Origin: Kappaphycus alvarezii
Taxonomy: Eukaryota > Rhodophyta > Florideophyceae > Gigartinales > Solieriaceae
DNA length: 64,000 nucleotides
Assembly: GCA_002205965.3 (NCBI GenBank)
Contig: NADL03000637.1
Location: 124,001-188,000, forward strand
Reading direction: 5' to 3'
The translations under genes were made by a program, and so were the position numbers. The notes below the pieces were generated by a model. The model had not been told where the DNA came from and ran no database searches. It saw only the letters and a program-made list of their open reading frames with translations. Numbering within the stretch: the stretch's first letter is position 1; every line of letters starts with the position of its first letter. Positions 21,081-33,229 of the stretch are shown piece by piece.

Positions 21081-21221
21081 AGAATGGGAAATAAGAGGAC
21101 CTCATTGATTGTTAGTTTTAAGTATCTTTTGTTTAGAGTATATCATCACACACAAATTGTTTGTATGCATTTCCTGGTACCTTCTGTGGTTTTGTTCGGA
21201 CTTTAGGGTTAGCCAAAAGTC

Positions 21222-21229
21222 TATATAAG
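21222..21229 (+). promoter_or_regulatory. TATA box of the solo LTR
   Basis: TATATAAG in the same context as in element 1. It could still drive transcription rightward into 21535 onward. Confidence 0.55.
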
Positions 21230-21534
21230 CTGAATAAACCGCTTCCCTCATGGAGGTCAAGCAAGTTGGCAGACAGCTTCAAGCTCAGTCCCAAATAGTT
21301 AGGAAGTTGAGAGTCAACTTCAGACCCAAGAAGCATTTATTTTACCTAGTCACTAAGCATAGGTGGTAGACCCTGCCCCTTCCATACTTGCTTGTAGCCC
21401 ATTCAACTGTCTTCCTATTCACTCCTTTTCGTTCTCGTTCAACTATACCACGGTAGCACTTTTGTCGCTTGCAACACCTCCTTCTTGGGTAGTTGGTTCT
21501 GAATATCTCTTTTCCCGACGATTTACCCCTATCA

Positions 21535-22190
21535 GGCAATATCGCAGCGAACGCGGCGAGCATTATTGAAGCGAGCAACTGCGATGCCTGACGAGCCTGA
21601 TGCGTTAGAACACTGTGAGTATAGGTACGCGGAAGCGGATGGACACCTTCAGACTTTGTAAGGCAGCTCCATTCATCCTTTCCGAAATGACAAGGCAGTA
21701 TTCCAAAGAACTGACAGCGGCCAGCCTTGCTGCCAAGCCCGATAATCCACACAACGTTCTAAGAAGTCGACTTTTCCAAGCAGGAAAGGGGAGGCTAGCG
21801 GTTCTCAAAAGGGGAAAATCTACCCGAGCCAGGAGCGGTTGAGTTTTCGGTCGATCGCGACAGAAGTTCGTTGTTTGTATGTGCGAGCTGATAATCGTGA
21901 ACAAGCGATCGAGCTCGAAGCCAGGGCTACTTCCTTTCCGTAGAGCGATGTACTCAGCAATTCTGGACAGACCTCGCTCGGCACCGGGGCCGTCAGACCC
22001 GTATATATCGAAACCATCGGGTGGAAGTCGATACGTAGTTCGGCGCAGAGGTGGCCATAGCGGAGAGATTTCGCGCGCTCAGATGCAGTAAGGGCAGCGA
22101 GGGGCATGGGGATCCGCTTTTGGCGTATGGAGCGGGTCTATATCGAGCCTGGTGCGAGTCGGCAGCAAAGTCCTACTGGAAGGATATTGA
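21535..22190. other. Flank of the solo LTR, no defined gene
   Basis: Only short frames occur. It lies upstream of, and probably belongs with, the RT C-terminal remnant at 22191-22595, but I could not read an RT core in it. Confidence 0.35.
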
Positions 22191-22595
22191 ATGGGCAAGA
22201 TTCCCCAATCCCACAACGCACTCGGAGACCATGCAGCAGACTTATGCAACAAAGGTCACGGATGGACCAACCGTCACACAGCGGTGGTAAAGTTACTTGG
22301 CCGAGAGCTGTTCAAGGCATTAGGAGTCAGCGTTCAATACGAAGTGAAGTACCTACTTCCTGGACTGAACGCGCCACCCGCAGACATTCTGGTGCACCCA
22401 ACGTCTGATGCAACAAACACCGAGTCCCCTCTCCCAGTGGCGTATGACGTGACCGTATCATCCCCATTCCAAGAGAGCTATAAGTCAATGGCAGCACGGG
22501 AAGCGCGAGCTGTTGAACGCAGCAGAAAAGCGAAAGAAGAGGGACTTAGATACGAAGTGGCAGCGATTTCAGGCGAGGCAATGCCGGGACAATAG
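22191..22595 (+). pseudogene. C-terminal nuclease-like domain of a non-LTR reverse transcriptase
   Basis: 134 codons open at both ends. The segment PPADILVHP followed about 20 residues later by VAYDVTVSSP, then a Lys/Arg/Glu-rich helix (REARAVERSRKAKEEG), follows the layout of the PD-(D/E)XK restriction-like domain at the end of many non-LTR RTs. The RT core is absent, so this is a 3' remnant, different from families A1/A2. Family assignment is from memory of the general pattern. Confidence 0.5.
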
Positions 22596-22599
22596 GCTA

Positions 22600-24300
22600 G
22601 GATGGGATTTTGTACCACCAGCCTTCGACTCGATAGGATCATCCTCTTCAGAACATCCAAGGTTATAGAGACATAGGCGGCAGCAGTAGCGTCTCGTAGC
22701 GGATGGCTCGACAGGTAGAGTGAAGACTCGCCTGTATCAGAAGCTTAGCTACGTGGGTTTTTTGTCAGTCCCTCTTCAGCCAGTAATCTGCACAGTACTC
22801 CCGAAATTGGCCAAATTGGGTTGATTATTACCCGGCACCTCGGAGGTCCGGGGGGTACTGTAATTCCCACTGGGGGGTCCATAAAGTTACTACCGGAGGC
22901 CGAGTCTCAGGACTCCTGGGGTTACGCGCTTGCTACCCGACCACCTCGCCTCGTCCTTCGTCCCTCCTCCTCTTGGCCCCTCGCTACCCTCAAGGCTATT
23001 CACCGTCTCTTCCTTGTCCCTTGATTCCCTGTCTAACACAAGCTACTAAATCTGGTCAACATGTGCAGCATCAGTAACTTGTCGCGCACCGCAACATGCG
23101 AACTTAGTCACCAATTCCATTAATTTTTAAATACTCTCCAACGTTGCACATTTGGACTGCACACCAGTGATAAATACTCTCCAACGTTGCACATTTGGAC
23201 TGCACACCAGTGATAAACATTAAATGTGCAGTACATTGTACTGTAAAGTGCTGAACTGTAAGTATTAATCAGCATTACAGCCGTTATTTTTAGAATCTAT
23301 TTTCAGAATAGGTTGTTCTACCCAAAGTAGATCAAGTTTAGCCCAACTATGCTAGTTTAGGATTGGATCCTCCATTGGCATCCGGTGGATTCCCGGTGGG
23401 GAAGGTTTGGGTTGTATATTACCCGTAGCTAGGTTATGACGGCAGCAAATTTGTTAAGAGAGCGAAGTCTTAATGCCCGAACTGTCGGTCTCGTTGAAGT
23501 ACCCGCATTGCGTCTTGCGAAGTTGCACGCTCACTCCCCTTTCTCTCGCGTTCACAACAGAGCTTAGATAACCCCTTTCCTTTTATCCCTCCCGTGTACT
23601 GGTTTTACTCCTACTTCGACGGTAGATCTGGTGCAAATTTCCTTTATTGGTGGTGCCTTATTGAGTGGGTCGGGATTACTCAAAAGGTAAGCGTTCGTCG
23701 CGGACGACAAGGAAGTCGTGCTGCAGGTACATTTTTAGGTGGCTCCTAGTTTGGGTGATTGCGATTCTCTCACTGGTTAAAGCGTATTGCGGATACGCGT
23801 GGAGGTCACCTTTGCTACCGATTTACACCAGTCCAGGAAGCTTTTCCGGCTGAAGATGTCGTAGTTAGTCCGAAAAAAAGTATTACTCTACGATTAGTTT
23901 GCAAATCGCCATGTGAAGGCTCAAGTCAAGCACAAGAGCGCTGCATTAGGGTTGTTCTGGTATTTTTGGCCTTACAAACCCCTACTCCTTATTCCATGGT
24001 GATAGGTCGTACAATCTACAGGACGCAGCCCCCAAGACTCTACTATCACAACCTACTCTGATAGGTTTCCTCTTCCGTCAGAGTTTGAGCTACTGGATCC
24101 GCAAGATACTTAACGAGAAAGATAAAATTGGCCGCCTCGAAGCGTTACCAGCTCTTCCCTGTGTGTTGGGTTTTCTTTGTTATCCTTCACATCGAGCTCG
24201 CGGTCTGTGGCACTACAGCGTGTTGAGTCGTTTCTTCTAGCTGAAAGGGCTGGATAGTATTGACAACACCAATATCGGCCATCTTCACAGAGTCACAATT
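22600..24300. other. Interval without a recognised gene
   Basis: Only short frames on both strands. One exact 43-bp tandem duplication is present (23128-23213). Confidence 0.5.
23128..23213. repeat. Exact 43-bp direct tandem duplication
   Basis: 23128-23170 is repeated base for base at 23171-23213, and a third start (TAAA) follows. The unit contains CTCCAACGTTGCACATTTGG. Probably a recent replication slip. Confidence 0.9.
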
Positions 24301-27300
24301 TCCGACGTTGATGCGGTTTCGCAAAGCTGTTTGTTTTCCAATTTTAGAACGTTACCTACGTTAAATGGTTTTAGAGGTGTCGCTTCTGCGCTTGCAAAAA
24401 GAAAGGGCACTCAATTTGGTCAATATCTCTGGACCTCTGCTCCACCTCCGTTCCGGGAACATCGGTTCCGAGAGCGGTATTTATTCCGAATTGTTAGCCC
24501 TCCCTCGCAGAAGAGAGGTGAGCTTCGGTTTGACCCCTTGCAGTCTTTTCCAACAAAGACTCTGACTAAATTACAAATTTCATCGTGTGTAAAAATAAAA
24601 TTAAAATTCAATCAGGAAAATATCCATCGTGGCTTTAGCTTCCATCTTTGCAAAGAATTATCAACACAAATCGTTTTGCAAAGACATCGTCAGGAGTTGC
24701 ACGAAAGAAGGGGAGCCAGGTAAATGATTGCAATAACTGTTGACTGCGCCCGTGGTCTAAAAATTGCAATTCATTTTTCAAGATGATCCTTGGTAGGTTA
24801 TACATCTTCACTGACGCCTTTTCAATTTGCGAGGAACGCAAAGACGAGCCAAATTGTGAGGTTTTTACGAAAGAGCCATTGCTCAACAGAGTGTTCGTAT
24901 TTGTTGAACTCAATTATATGTAACAGAGGGCGCAATTTGAGAATTTTTTGAAGGTACTCGCAGGGTTACTAGCAGTAAGAAGAAAAAATATGTTAGATAT
25001 AGCTTCCTGAATATATACGTTCCGAACGCTAGCAATTTCGACCATGAGTATCTTTTCTTCAGTTGTAGATCTTTTTTTATTTACTTCGAAGAGTGAATTG
25101 GAGTCGGTAAACATGCTAAACAGTAATTTTTGACCTTAAATCGATTGCAGATCTCTCTTCATTGCATGGATAAAGTCAAATGTATCCGCGAAGGCATAGA
25201 TTTGTCACCGGTAACGAAAAGAGATATTCGACTGTTTTCCGACTTGAGTACGCAAGGACATGAAAATTATCATTTCAGTCGACGGGCAGGATGATATGTC
25301 TCAGTTGTGATGTTAGTTTGGAGTTTTTTTCAAGAAAAGAATCTAATTTTGCATTGAGCTGAAGGCTAGATGTGTCCAGTTTGGGATACCTAAGATGAAG
25401 GTGAGGTGGGGCTTTTGAGTCATTTGATGTCATCCATTCATACTTTTTCTCAGATATTTGAGCCGCAAACTGAATTACATATGTCATATCTGGAATAATG
25501 TAAAGAGAAAAAGAGATAGTTGCTCAAAAAGACTAGAAGTCTGAGGAGGTGGAATTCAGCGGTAACTACTTCATTATTACAACTAATGGCCACATGATTT
25601 GGAAATATTCAATTTGGAGTTGTCTAAATGTAGTGCAACCACGGGACAGCGACAAAAGTCTAAAGAAACGTGAACAAACTAGTCCGTGTAGAAGGCCGGT
25701 TATCCGGAGTTAGACGAAGCGTTGACGCGACGGGGCGAAAGGAGAAAGGGAAAGGGGAGTGGTAGAGCACTAGGGCGCTGATCAGGGAAACTCCGCGACT
25801 GTAGAACGGAGATCTGGATTCGGTTAGTGACACGCACAATAAAGAGGGTCAGCCCGGGGCGTTAGTAAAGGGGAAGACGGGAGCCAACGATGCCAAACAG
25901 TAACGGGACTAGTGAAGTGGTTGAGAGCCGAAGTCAGCGGACAAATTCTGCGCACGAAGGTTGGTACCTTTACTCTAGCAGGGATAGTCCCTTTAGAGAA
26001 GGTTAAGTACTATGGGCTGATCCACAATAATAGTCCCATAGGATGCTAAATAAAAGGTTAGCTAAAAATTAAGTAATACTAGAGATAATCGAGGGAAGCC
26101 CAGGAGGCGCCGGTGGCGGACCGCTGTGCCACTCCAGCTATAAACCTGCTGTCCTGACAGTGGACCAAGGGTGTCAGAACATCCACAAATTCTGGTTAGA
26201 AATAGGGGGTACCCAAAAATAAATGAAAAAATAACTGAGGGGAGATCAGGATCAAATCGGGATCCTCCTTTGCAATACACTGAATTTTGACTCCAGCGAA
26301 TTTGATCATTTCAAATTCCCACTCTTTAGACTCGAATAGTTGGAGAGTATTGTCCATAATTTCCAATAGTTAGATATTTCTACGAATGATGGATTCGTCA
26401 AAGTAAGTACCAAATAATCCAAGTCTGACATGTGCTCTATGTCTGAAATAAAAAGAAATTTCAACAAAAGACGTTATAATTCCAAATTCTTGAGCGAATC
26501 GATGGAAACTAATACGATTCCAGTTGTCTACGTCATCCGTCAGGTCTTATAGGGGTTTCAACAGGTGCAAAAGCTGCAAGCGTTCTTCTGATGAAAGGCT
26601 CAGCTCGTTTTTCGGCTCAATATAGACTTTTCAAATAAACTTTCATGTGGATTGAAAATAAGCTCGGCGAAATTAATGATTCCATAGGCGGAAATTGTAA
26701 TTGTTCGATACTGAGTTGATAGTTTGAGTTGATGATTGAGTGCGCAGTGCTGTACTAGGTAAGGTTTTTTTTTGTCACAGTAACATTTCACTACAAATCA
26801 TACCATGTACGTGACTGAGTACGTTTTGACGTCCTAAATGGAGAGGATAAAGTGGCCTTTCCGTACCGCATTATCGGGAATTTCACTTTTGAGAAAAAAT
26901 CTCCCAGTACCTCTATCAATGAGTATTTTTGTTTCCTTAACTTTTGCATCGACAAATTTGGGTGATGTAGAACTTGGCCTGGAATGGTGAAGGATTTCGG
27001 TGATGTGTGAATTGGGATACAACGATGAATGTATCTCGATAAGTTTTGCTGCAACTGGATGGAATATTGAATGTAGGATGTATAATTACTTCTCTTAGAG
27101 ATCGGTGAGGTGCAGGATGTAAAGGCGGAACTGTGATATTAAATGTTGAACGATTTTGTCAATTTGACCCATAAATACTTGCTTGTCTCCAAGGAGATTT
27201 ATCTTAAAGGGAACTGCCAACTTAATTTGTTACTTTTCTCGATACGAGATAATTTCTTGCTCAACTCTGAATGAATATTTCTTAGCAAATGGAAGGATGG

Positions 27301-30300
27301 ATTGAAGCGCACTTTGGGTTTGTAGTTGACACGTGACCGTTTCCATTTCCGCACGAGCTTCTGTCGATGCCCTCATTCTGTATGCTTGCTTGGTATCCAT
27401 GTGTTTACGGAAAGAAAACTTTAAATGATATTGTAAGCAAGAATGGAGTGGAAGAGTCTATCCAAGTTCATTATGTCGTTCATAGCTTTGACAGAAAGTA
27501 GTAAGGCGAGTGAAAATTCTATGCCGGTATGGTAGAAACGCATTTTTCGAAGTATTAGACGAAATGTTTTTTGGTATCGTTCTCTATGTCCACGAGAATT
27601 GTGAGATTCGATTCCAGAAAATTTTAGTTTGATTCGAGCCATGTTTTATATCTCGGAAACGTAAGAGGATAAGGGCGGATCTTTGATAAACTTTGAATTC
27701 ATCCGGGAATTATATGTACTTTGTGGCCTAGTATTTCAGAGAAGAGCGCTAATTTTCATCGACGGATCGTACAGTTAGGATATCAGCAGCACTGAAGTAA
27801 TTTTGGCAGTCGGAGACATGAATTATGGTGAGTCCATCTTCCAAAATAAGTTCCAGGGCAAGTATGGCGTTAAATGCTATATGAATGGGGATGGATTCTT
27901 TCAAATATTGCGGTTCTGGAGAGAAATTTTGACAGGTAGCGCCGGCTTGCGAGATGTCGTTGAGAGTTTGATGTGTACCTTAGGCTCTTTGATTCGGATG
28001 GGTCTTTCTTATAATTTCGCATAGTTTCTTGCGGAGGGAAGGGAGAAGTGGTAGTGAAGATGTCTCAATCCTAGTTTTGTGAATGATTTTCGCAGAAAAT
28101 CTAAACAACGTAGAGGTGTCCGGTTTTTCGCTGTATGGGACTTTTACAGCCGATTTATTTGCTGACGAGTACATTGTCGAAGTTTTCTACAACCATCCTG
28201 TTCTTGTCGATTTTATGTGGTACTAGGATGATTGGTACCTCTGCCTTGACGGATCCAATTAGTACGAAAAGAAATAAAATGTCTGGGGTTGTTGTATATG
28301 AACTGATTTTTTTGAGACTCTCGGAAAGCATCAGTTCCCGAAATACAATCATTTTTAGTACATTTGTGATAGGTTAGTGATGAGTTTGACCTCGGAAGTT
28401 TTTCAGTAAGCTGTTTAGTGGCCATGGCGGTCGACAGGTCGCTGTGCTCTTATGTTTAACATACCTTCGAATGTTGATGATGAGGGAACTATGAGATCTG
28501 AAATGTCTGTGGGGAGAATGCCTACATTGTCTTTGGGAAGTGGGTGATCTTTTTTGGTCTCTTTTGATCAAATAATTACTACTTGGCATTTTTGAAGCTT
28601 GATAACGGGAGATTCAACGGAAAAAGGCTGGGATCGGAGATCTTTACTTTAAGAATTGCATTAAAATCGTGGAACTCATTTTCGATCGGATTTTTGTAAC
28701 TGTTTCAGGAGATGGTTGTTCTTGAAATACAAGCTTTCGATGTCTTTAGCTTCATCTTTAACTGAGTGTCCTTTTTCAATAAGCTTCTCAAAATTAAAAT
28801 AATATGGTTCCCTCTCGTATCAGTACTCTTCCTGATCTAGTGGGAGCGATTCGATTACTTATATTGCTTCAAACATAACGCGTTTTAGAGCTTTTTTTTT
28901 CGTTACCGAAATTGTTTTGGAAATTAGTAAACATAGAGGCTCCTGCATGTCTCGGGTTTCGTGCAGTGCATTGAGCCAGGATATGATCTGGCGATTCACA
29001 TCCACAAGATCGGCGAGTATCTGCCTCATTTACAGAGCAAATATGCCGATGAGTACAATCGGTATGCTTTGTTACGGATTACGGCCTGACGAGCATATTT
29101 CATGCTATAGGTAGGCTGATTTACATAATGATTTCTTTGGATGGACTGATTTGATTGATAAAATTTGGTTCATTCCATAGTTTGAAAGGTGCAATTTACC
29201 CGAGTGTACACTTGATGGTATGTCATTGTCGTAGAAGTGACGCGAAAAAGATTGTCGGGTGCCAAGGCAGAGCCCTCGGCTGCGATTTGCAAGTACTTTA
29301 CCATTTTTCCTCAGTCCTGCAATGAGGAGGCGCTCGGGACCAATATTTTAAGGTCATTCATTCGACTTCATCTGGCGCCGTGCTTTGAGTGAGTCCTTGC
29401 ATCACAAACTTCTGGAACTAAAATTTGTAGAAAAAGTGAAACACGCGTTGTTACGCCTTAATTCTCTTAAATTACCCATCCATGATTGCGATGGATTCTC
29501 CAAAGCCTCTAATTTGCCTTTCAATGTGTGTTTGGAATTATTTTTTGGCGTTTTCAGTGAATAATATATGTATAAATTACATTTTTGTTCCCAGCTAAAG
29601 TTAAATTCTCGACAAGTGTAATTTTTTCTTGAAAAAATAGGTGATTATTTCGTTCATACTTTCAAAAAATGTGCGGCAGTCTTGGTTGAGTCTGGCGGAC
29701 ATGTTTGATGCAATTTTGGTAACGTCAGCCTTAATAGGTTCATGAGGTGCGTTATGAGGTGGGTTCTTCGGGCTGTTTTGTCCAACTGGATTGTGTTGTG
29801 CTGGGGCTTCGAGTTTAAGGAGTAGATTGACGTATTTATTTGCAACTGAACAAATTGTTTCACTATATATTGTGTATAAGACGTCAAAGACCATTTTTTG
29901 GTTAATTTTTGCGACTGTTATGTGACGGCTTTTTGTAGAAAATTAGGAAAAAGCGAAATATCTGTGGGTCTTGACGAATGGATTTCTAAATTATCAGCTG
30001 GTACTGAAAATCACTTGCCAGTTTTTGACGAATTTCTTCGCCGAACAGGTTATCATCGCTCTTAAAGTCGCAGACGGCGTAAAAAATCATCCTTCTCTTG
30101 TAATTGTTAGACATATGTTGTGGCTTTAGACGAAACCTTGGTTATCGCGGTGAAGATTTTGTGCCAAGGAAGGTTATTTGGATCGAATGGCGAACGAGGG
30201 CCAGTGTGAAGAATTTTTCTGAGAAGGGCGTCTGTTCATCCTTTGTTGTTGGATACGAGGTGGGTGGCCTTTTTGGGGACAAAGTTAGTTCGAAGGTTTT

Positions 30301-31170
30301 TTAGGGTTAAGGGTCTTTTATGGAGGGAGAAGGTCCGGGTGGCGGGCTAAGGGTAGGGGATATGGTAGCGTGAGTAGATGTTGGTTCTACGCCGCCCATT
30401 GATATGTCGGAAATATCCTGGGAAGTATAATCCATTCTTGCTGATAGCGCGGGTTTAGATCTGGTAGCTGGTGTATCGGGTGTCACTGTATTATCTTCTG
30501 CGTTTCCTTGTGTACGGTTAGTAGCACTTTGTGTATTTGGCGGGGATCCATTTCTCTCCCAAATAGCATTCTAAGTCATTCGAGGACTGCTGTGTCTTAC
30601 TAAAAGGCGGGCAAAAACTGGTACGTTGCTTTGCACATGTGCTGCAGTGTTCCTGGGAAATGTTATGGTCATGGAGGAAGAGATCGGTAGTAAAGGGTTT
30701 GTCGCCAGGGTTTGTCGACATTTGAAGGTTGAGGTGGGTCGTAAAAGGGATGGATGAATGTTATGAACTCTGGCAGTGCGACAAAGCTGGTTCTTAGCGA
30801 TGCGCGAGTTGGCGATGGGATAGCGGTGACGATTTCCTCTTTCATCTATGAGCTCTAGACAGCAGTAGGTTCCAACTGTTTTGGATATGGCGGTGATAGC
30901 CATTACGCCTGCAATAGTTTCAGAAAGACATGTAGATGTAGATCTTCGAGTCTGTTTCCGTGAAAAGAAAAAGTACAATGGCCTGAAAAACACAACTTTC
31001 CTGGAAACCGAAGGAGTTCCCAACTATGTATCCTACCTGGGCTTTATTCTTGTTCTGGTCTGACATGTGCGAATTCCATTATTCAAAGATATGATTACTT
31101 GGGCTTTATTTCTTCTCAGCCACAGATTCAAGTATTTTTTCTCCTAAGCATATCCCTAGTATCCATTGGA
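24300..31170. other. AT-rich interval with degenerate coding traces
   Basis: About 6.9 kb of AT-rich sequence with a GC-richer patch at 25680-26060. Minus-strand frames between about 26600 and 29100 are short but follow one another in different registers, as in a decayed long gene. The only motif I can name is the Cys/His motif at 28968-29006. No tRNA, rRNA or full ORF is supported. Confidence 0.4.
28968..29006 (-). pseudogene. Possible LINE ORF2 C-terminal Cys/His motif
   Basis: Minus strand reads C-G-C-E-S-P-D-H-I-L-A-Q-C, spacing CX1CX4HX4C, close to the motif that ends many LINE ORF2 proteins after RNase H. The surrounding frame is short. It could be chance. Confidence 0.25.
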
Positions 31171-31173
31171 CCA

Positions 31174-31213
31174 TTGTCCTCATATGAAGACATTTGACCT
31201 CATATGAGGACAA
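31174..31213. repeat. 14-bp perfect inverted repeat upstream of the PiggyBac remnant
   Basis: TTGTCCTCATATGA and its reverse complement are separated by 12 bases. It lies about 330 bp before the transposase-like coding sequence; it could be a subterminal repeat of that element or an unrelated hairpin. Confidence 0.6.
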
Positions 31214-31499
31214 CTTTTAACAAACATTTTTTTAATACAAAAAGTTTTTAGCCGCCTTTTTTTGTGCCCACATACTCTTTTAAACATGTAGATACTCGAT
31301 CAAAACAAACTTTTCGAGAATAAGCAATCTGCTTAACGCAGGGTCAGCTTTCCCTTACGCGATACCCATCGATTTCCCCTCAATTTTCACAAAAATGGAT
31401 CCACAAACCGTTCCAGGAAATCCCATTCTCTGCCGTGCTTCCCTTGTTACGTCAGCTGCGGAATTTAAGCGCTTGTAGGAGTCAGCTTGGAATACGAAA

Positions 31500-33220
31500 T
31501 TGGTCGCTGGAAACTTCATTGCCCTCCACATCGATATTGTAAACGGTCGAAGGAGGAAGTCAGTGGAGGCAAGCTGGAAGATAGGTGACCGTCTCAAGAA
31601 TGTCAGGTTGAAGATTGTCAACATCAAAGCTGGATTACCTCCAAAAGACGTTGTAGTGGAGGAAGGAACCGCTCAATTGCCAAACGAAGCGGTGCATGAA
31701 TAATTGGGCGCTCTTAAACCGTCTTTATCAGAATCAGATTGAAAATCCGATGATTCCACGGCGCAACAGAATAAGATGCCCTTTTTTTCTCATGGACGAT
31801 CATGGACCAATCAAGAGAGTTTCACAAAAGCTGCGAAATAATTGGATACTCTGGTAATAATCTCCCGTATGGTTGTGCTCCTAGAGATTTATCGCCATTT
31901 GAATGCTTTACGAGCATTTTTTTGCTCCTTCACCTAAACTTAATGCGTGAACTTACAAATAATCGAGTGGATGCTAGTAGAAATCATCCTGTCTCGTCAG
32001 GAGAGATATTTAAGTTCTTTAGGATTCTCATTCTAATGACAAGGCTTTCATTTTCAAACCGCTGCGGCCTCTGGAGTGAATCTGGATCGAAGTACATTCC
32101 TGCACCGAGCTTTGGAAAGATCATGTCACGTAGAAGGTTTGAGCTAATTCTGGCAGACTTTTTCTTCAGTTATACCTGTGAATGGGAGGAAAGGCTCTTA
32201 GATGACTCGAGATGGTCTCTGGTAAGTGTATTTTTGAAGGCTATTAATGACCAACGCAGGCAATATGTCACGCCATCTTCTCACATATGCGTCGATGAAA
32301 GTATCAGTAGGTGGTACGGTCTCGGGGGAGATTGGATCAAGAGAGTAATCCCACACTACGATACCTATGACGGAAAGCCCAATAATGGCTGCGAATTGAA
32401 GGCTTCTGCATATGGTCAGTCTGGAATAATGTTGAGATTGGAGCTCGTGATGGGCAAAACGGGTGGCCTTCGGCATGACTTCACAGAGCAATTCTGTCAT
32501 ACCACCGCACTTACACTTCGTCTTGTTCAACCATGGCTGAATACAGGTCGGGTCTTATGTAGGGATTCATTTTTTGCATCACTGTCAACTACGGAGGCCT
32601 TGATGAGATATAGAACGAGATTTATTGGTGTGGTCAAGAATTAGTTTAAGGAATTCCCGATGCAACACTTGTCATCACAGGAGTTCACGGAGCGCGGAGA
32701 TCATATCTCTATGGTTTCGAAGAATACTGACACCAAAAAGTCTTTAATGGCTGTGTTGTGGATGGATTGAGAACGAAGATATTTCGTCAGCAGTTGCCAT
32801 ACAACCAATCAGTAAACCCCAATTTGTAGGGAAAGATGAAGAACTGTGGATGGCGAGACAAGGAAAGCGGAATTCGAGATTGCAGTTCCAGATGTTGTGG
32901 AGGGGTACTACGACACGTGTTCTCAAATCGAAGGTCACTACAGATGTAGGCAAGATACCCCTGGAATTGAGAAGAAATTGGAAGTCAAAGATTGGTCGCT
33001 CAGGGTCAATTCCTCTCTCCTGTCGATCATATTTGCTGATTCATTTTTACTGTATAAGCATTTTTCCGGTCCAAGTCTCTGCTTATCACAATCCAATATT
33101 TATGAGATGCTCGCCGAAGAACTCATTGAGAACAAGTTTGATTCAATATCACCTAGGGCATATAACTGCTTAGAAATTGAGGATGACAATGAGATTTTGG
33201 ATCTTTTTTCAGGGATTTGA
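31500..33220 (+). pseudogene. PiggyBac-like transposase (DDE_Tnp_1_7 type), decayed
   Basis: The core frame 31802-32644 (280 codons) has an N-terminal helical region (SPFECFTSIF), then DESISRWYGLGGDW and HYDTYDGKPNNGCELKASAYGQSG leading to LRLELVMGK, the arrangement around the first catalytic Asp in PiggyBac-type transposases. A TAG ends it at 32644. After several stops, frame 32846-33220 continues with PDVVEGYYDTCSQIEGHYRCRQ and an LLYKHF segment, the usual C-terminal part. A short frame at 31500-31703 may be the N-terminus. Such enzymes cut and paste DNA at TTAA. Terminal repeats were not found, and the internal stops make it inactive. Confidence 0.75.
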
Positions 33221-33229
33221 AGTCATATT

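Larger units (their letters stand above)
19894..21534 (+). mobile_element. Solo LTR-1
   Basis: 1641 bp from TGTTAGG to CCCCTATCA with matching 5-bp duplications and no internal region. It is the product of recombination between the two LTRs of a former full element. It carries the upstream TATA-like box, the acidic frame with the longest repeat array in this window, the TATATAAG box and the R/U5 block. Confidence 0.92.

Noticed and set aside
25770-25840. tRNA-like stretch (GTGGTAGAGCACTAGG ... GGATTCGG)
   Set aside because: A- and B-box-like words occur, but I could not pair an acceptor stem or anticodon arm.
26090-26290. Possible tRNA-derived SINE
   Set aside because: Promoter-like boxes are in the wrong order on either strand and no second copy is in the window.
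31320-31345. TTAACGCAGGG as left terminus of the PiggyBac-like element
   Set aside because: No matching inverted end was found downstream of 33220.
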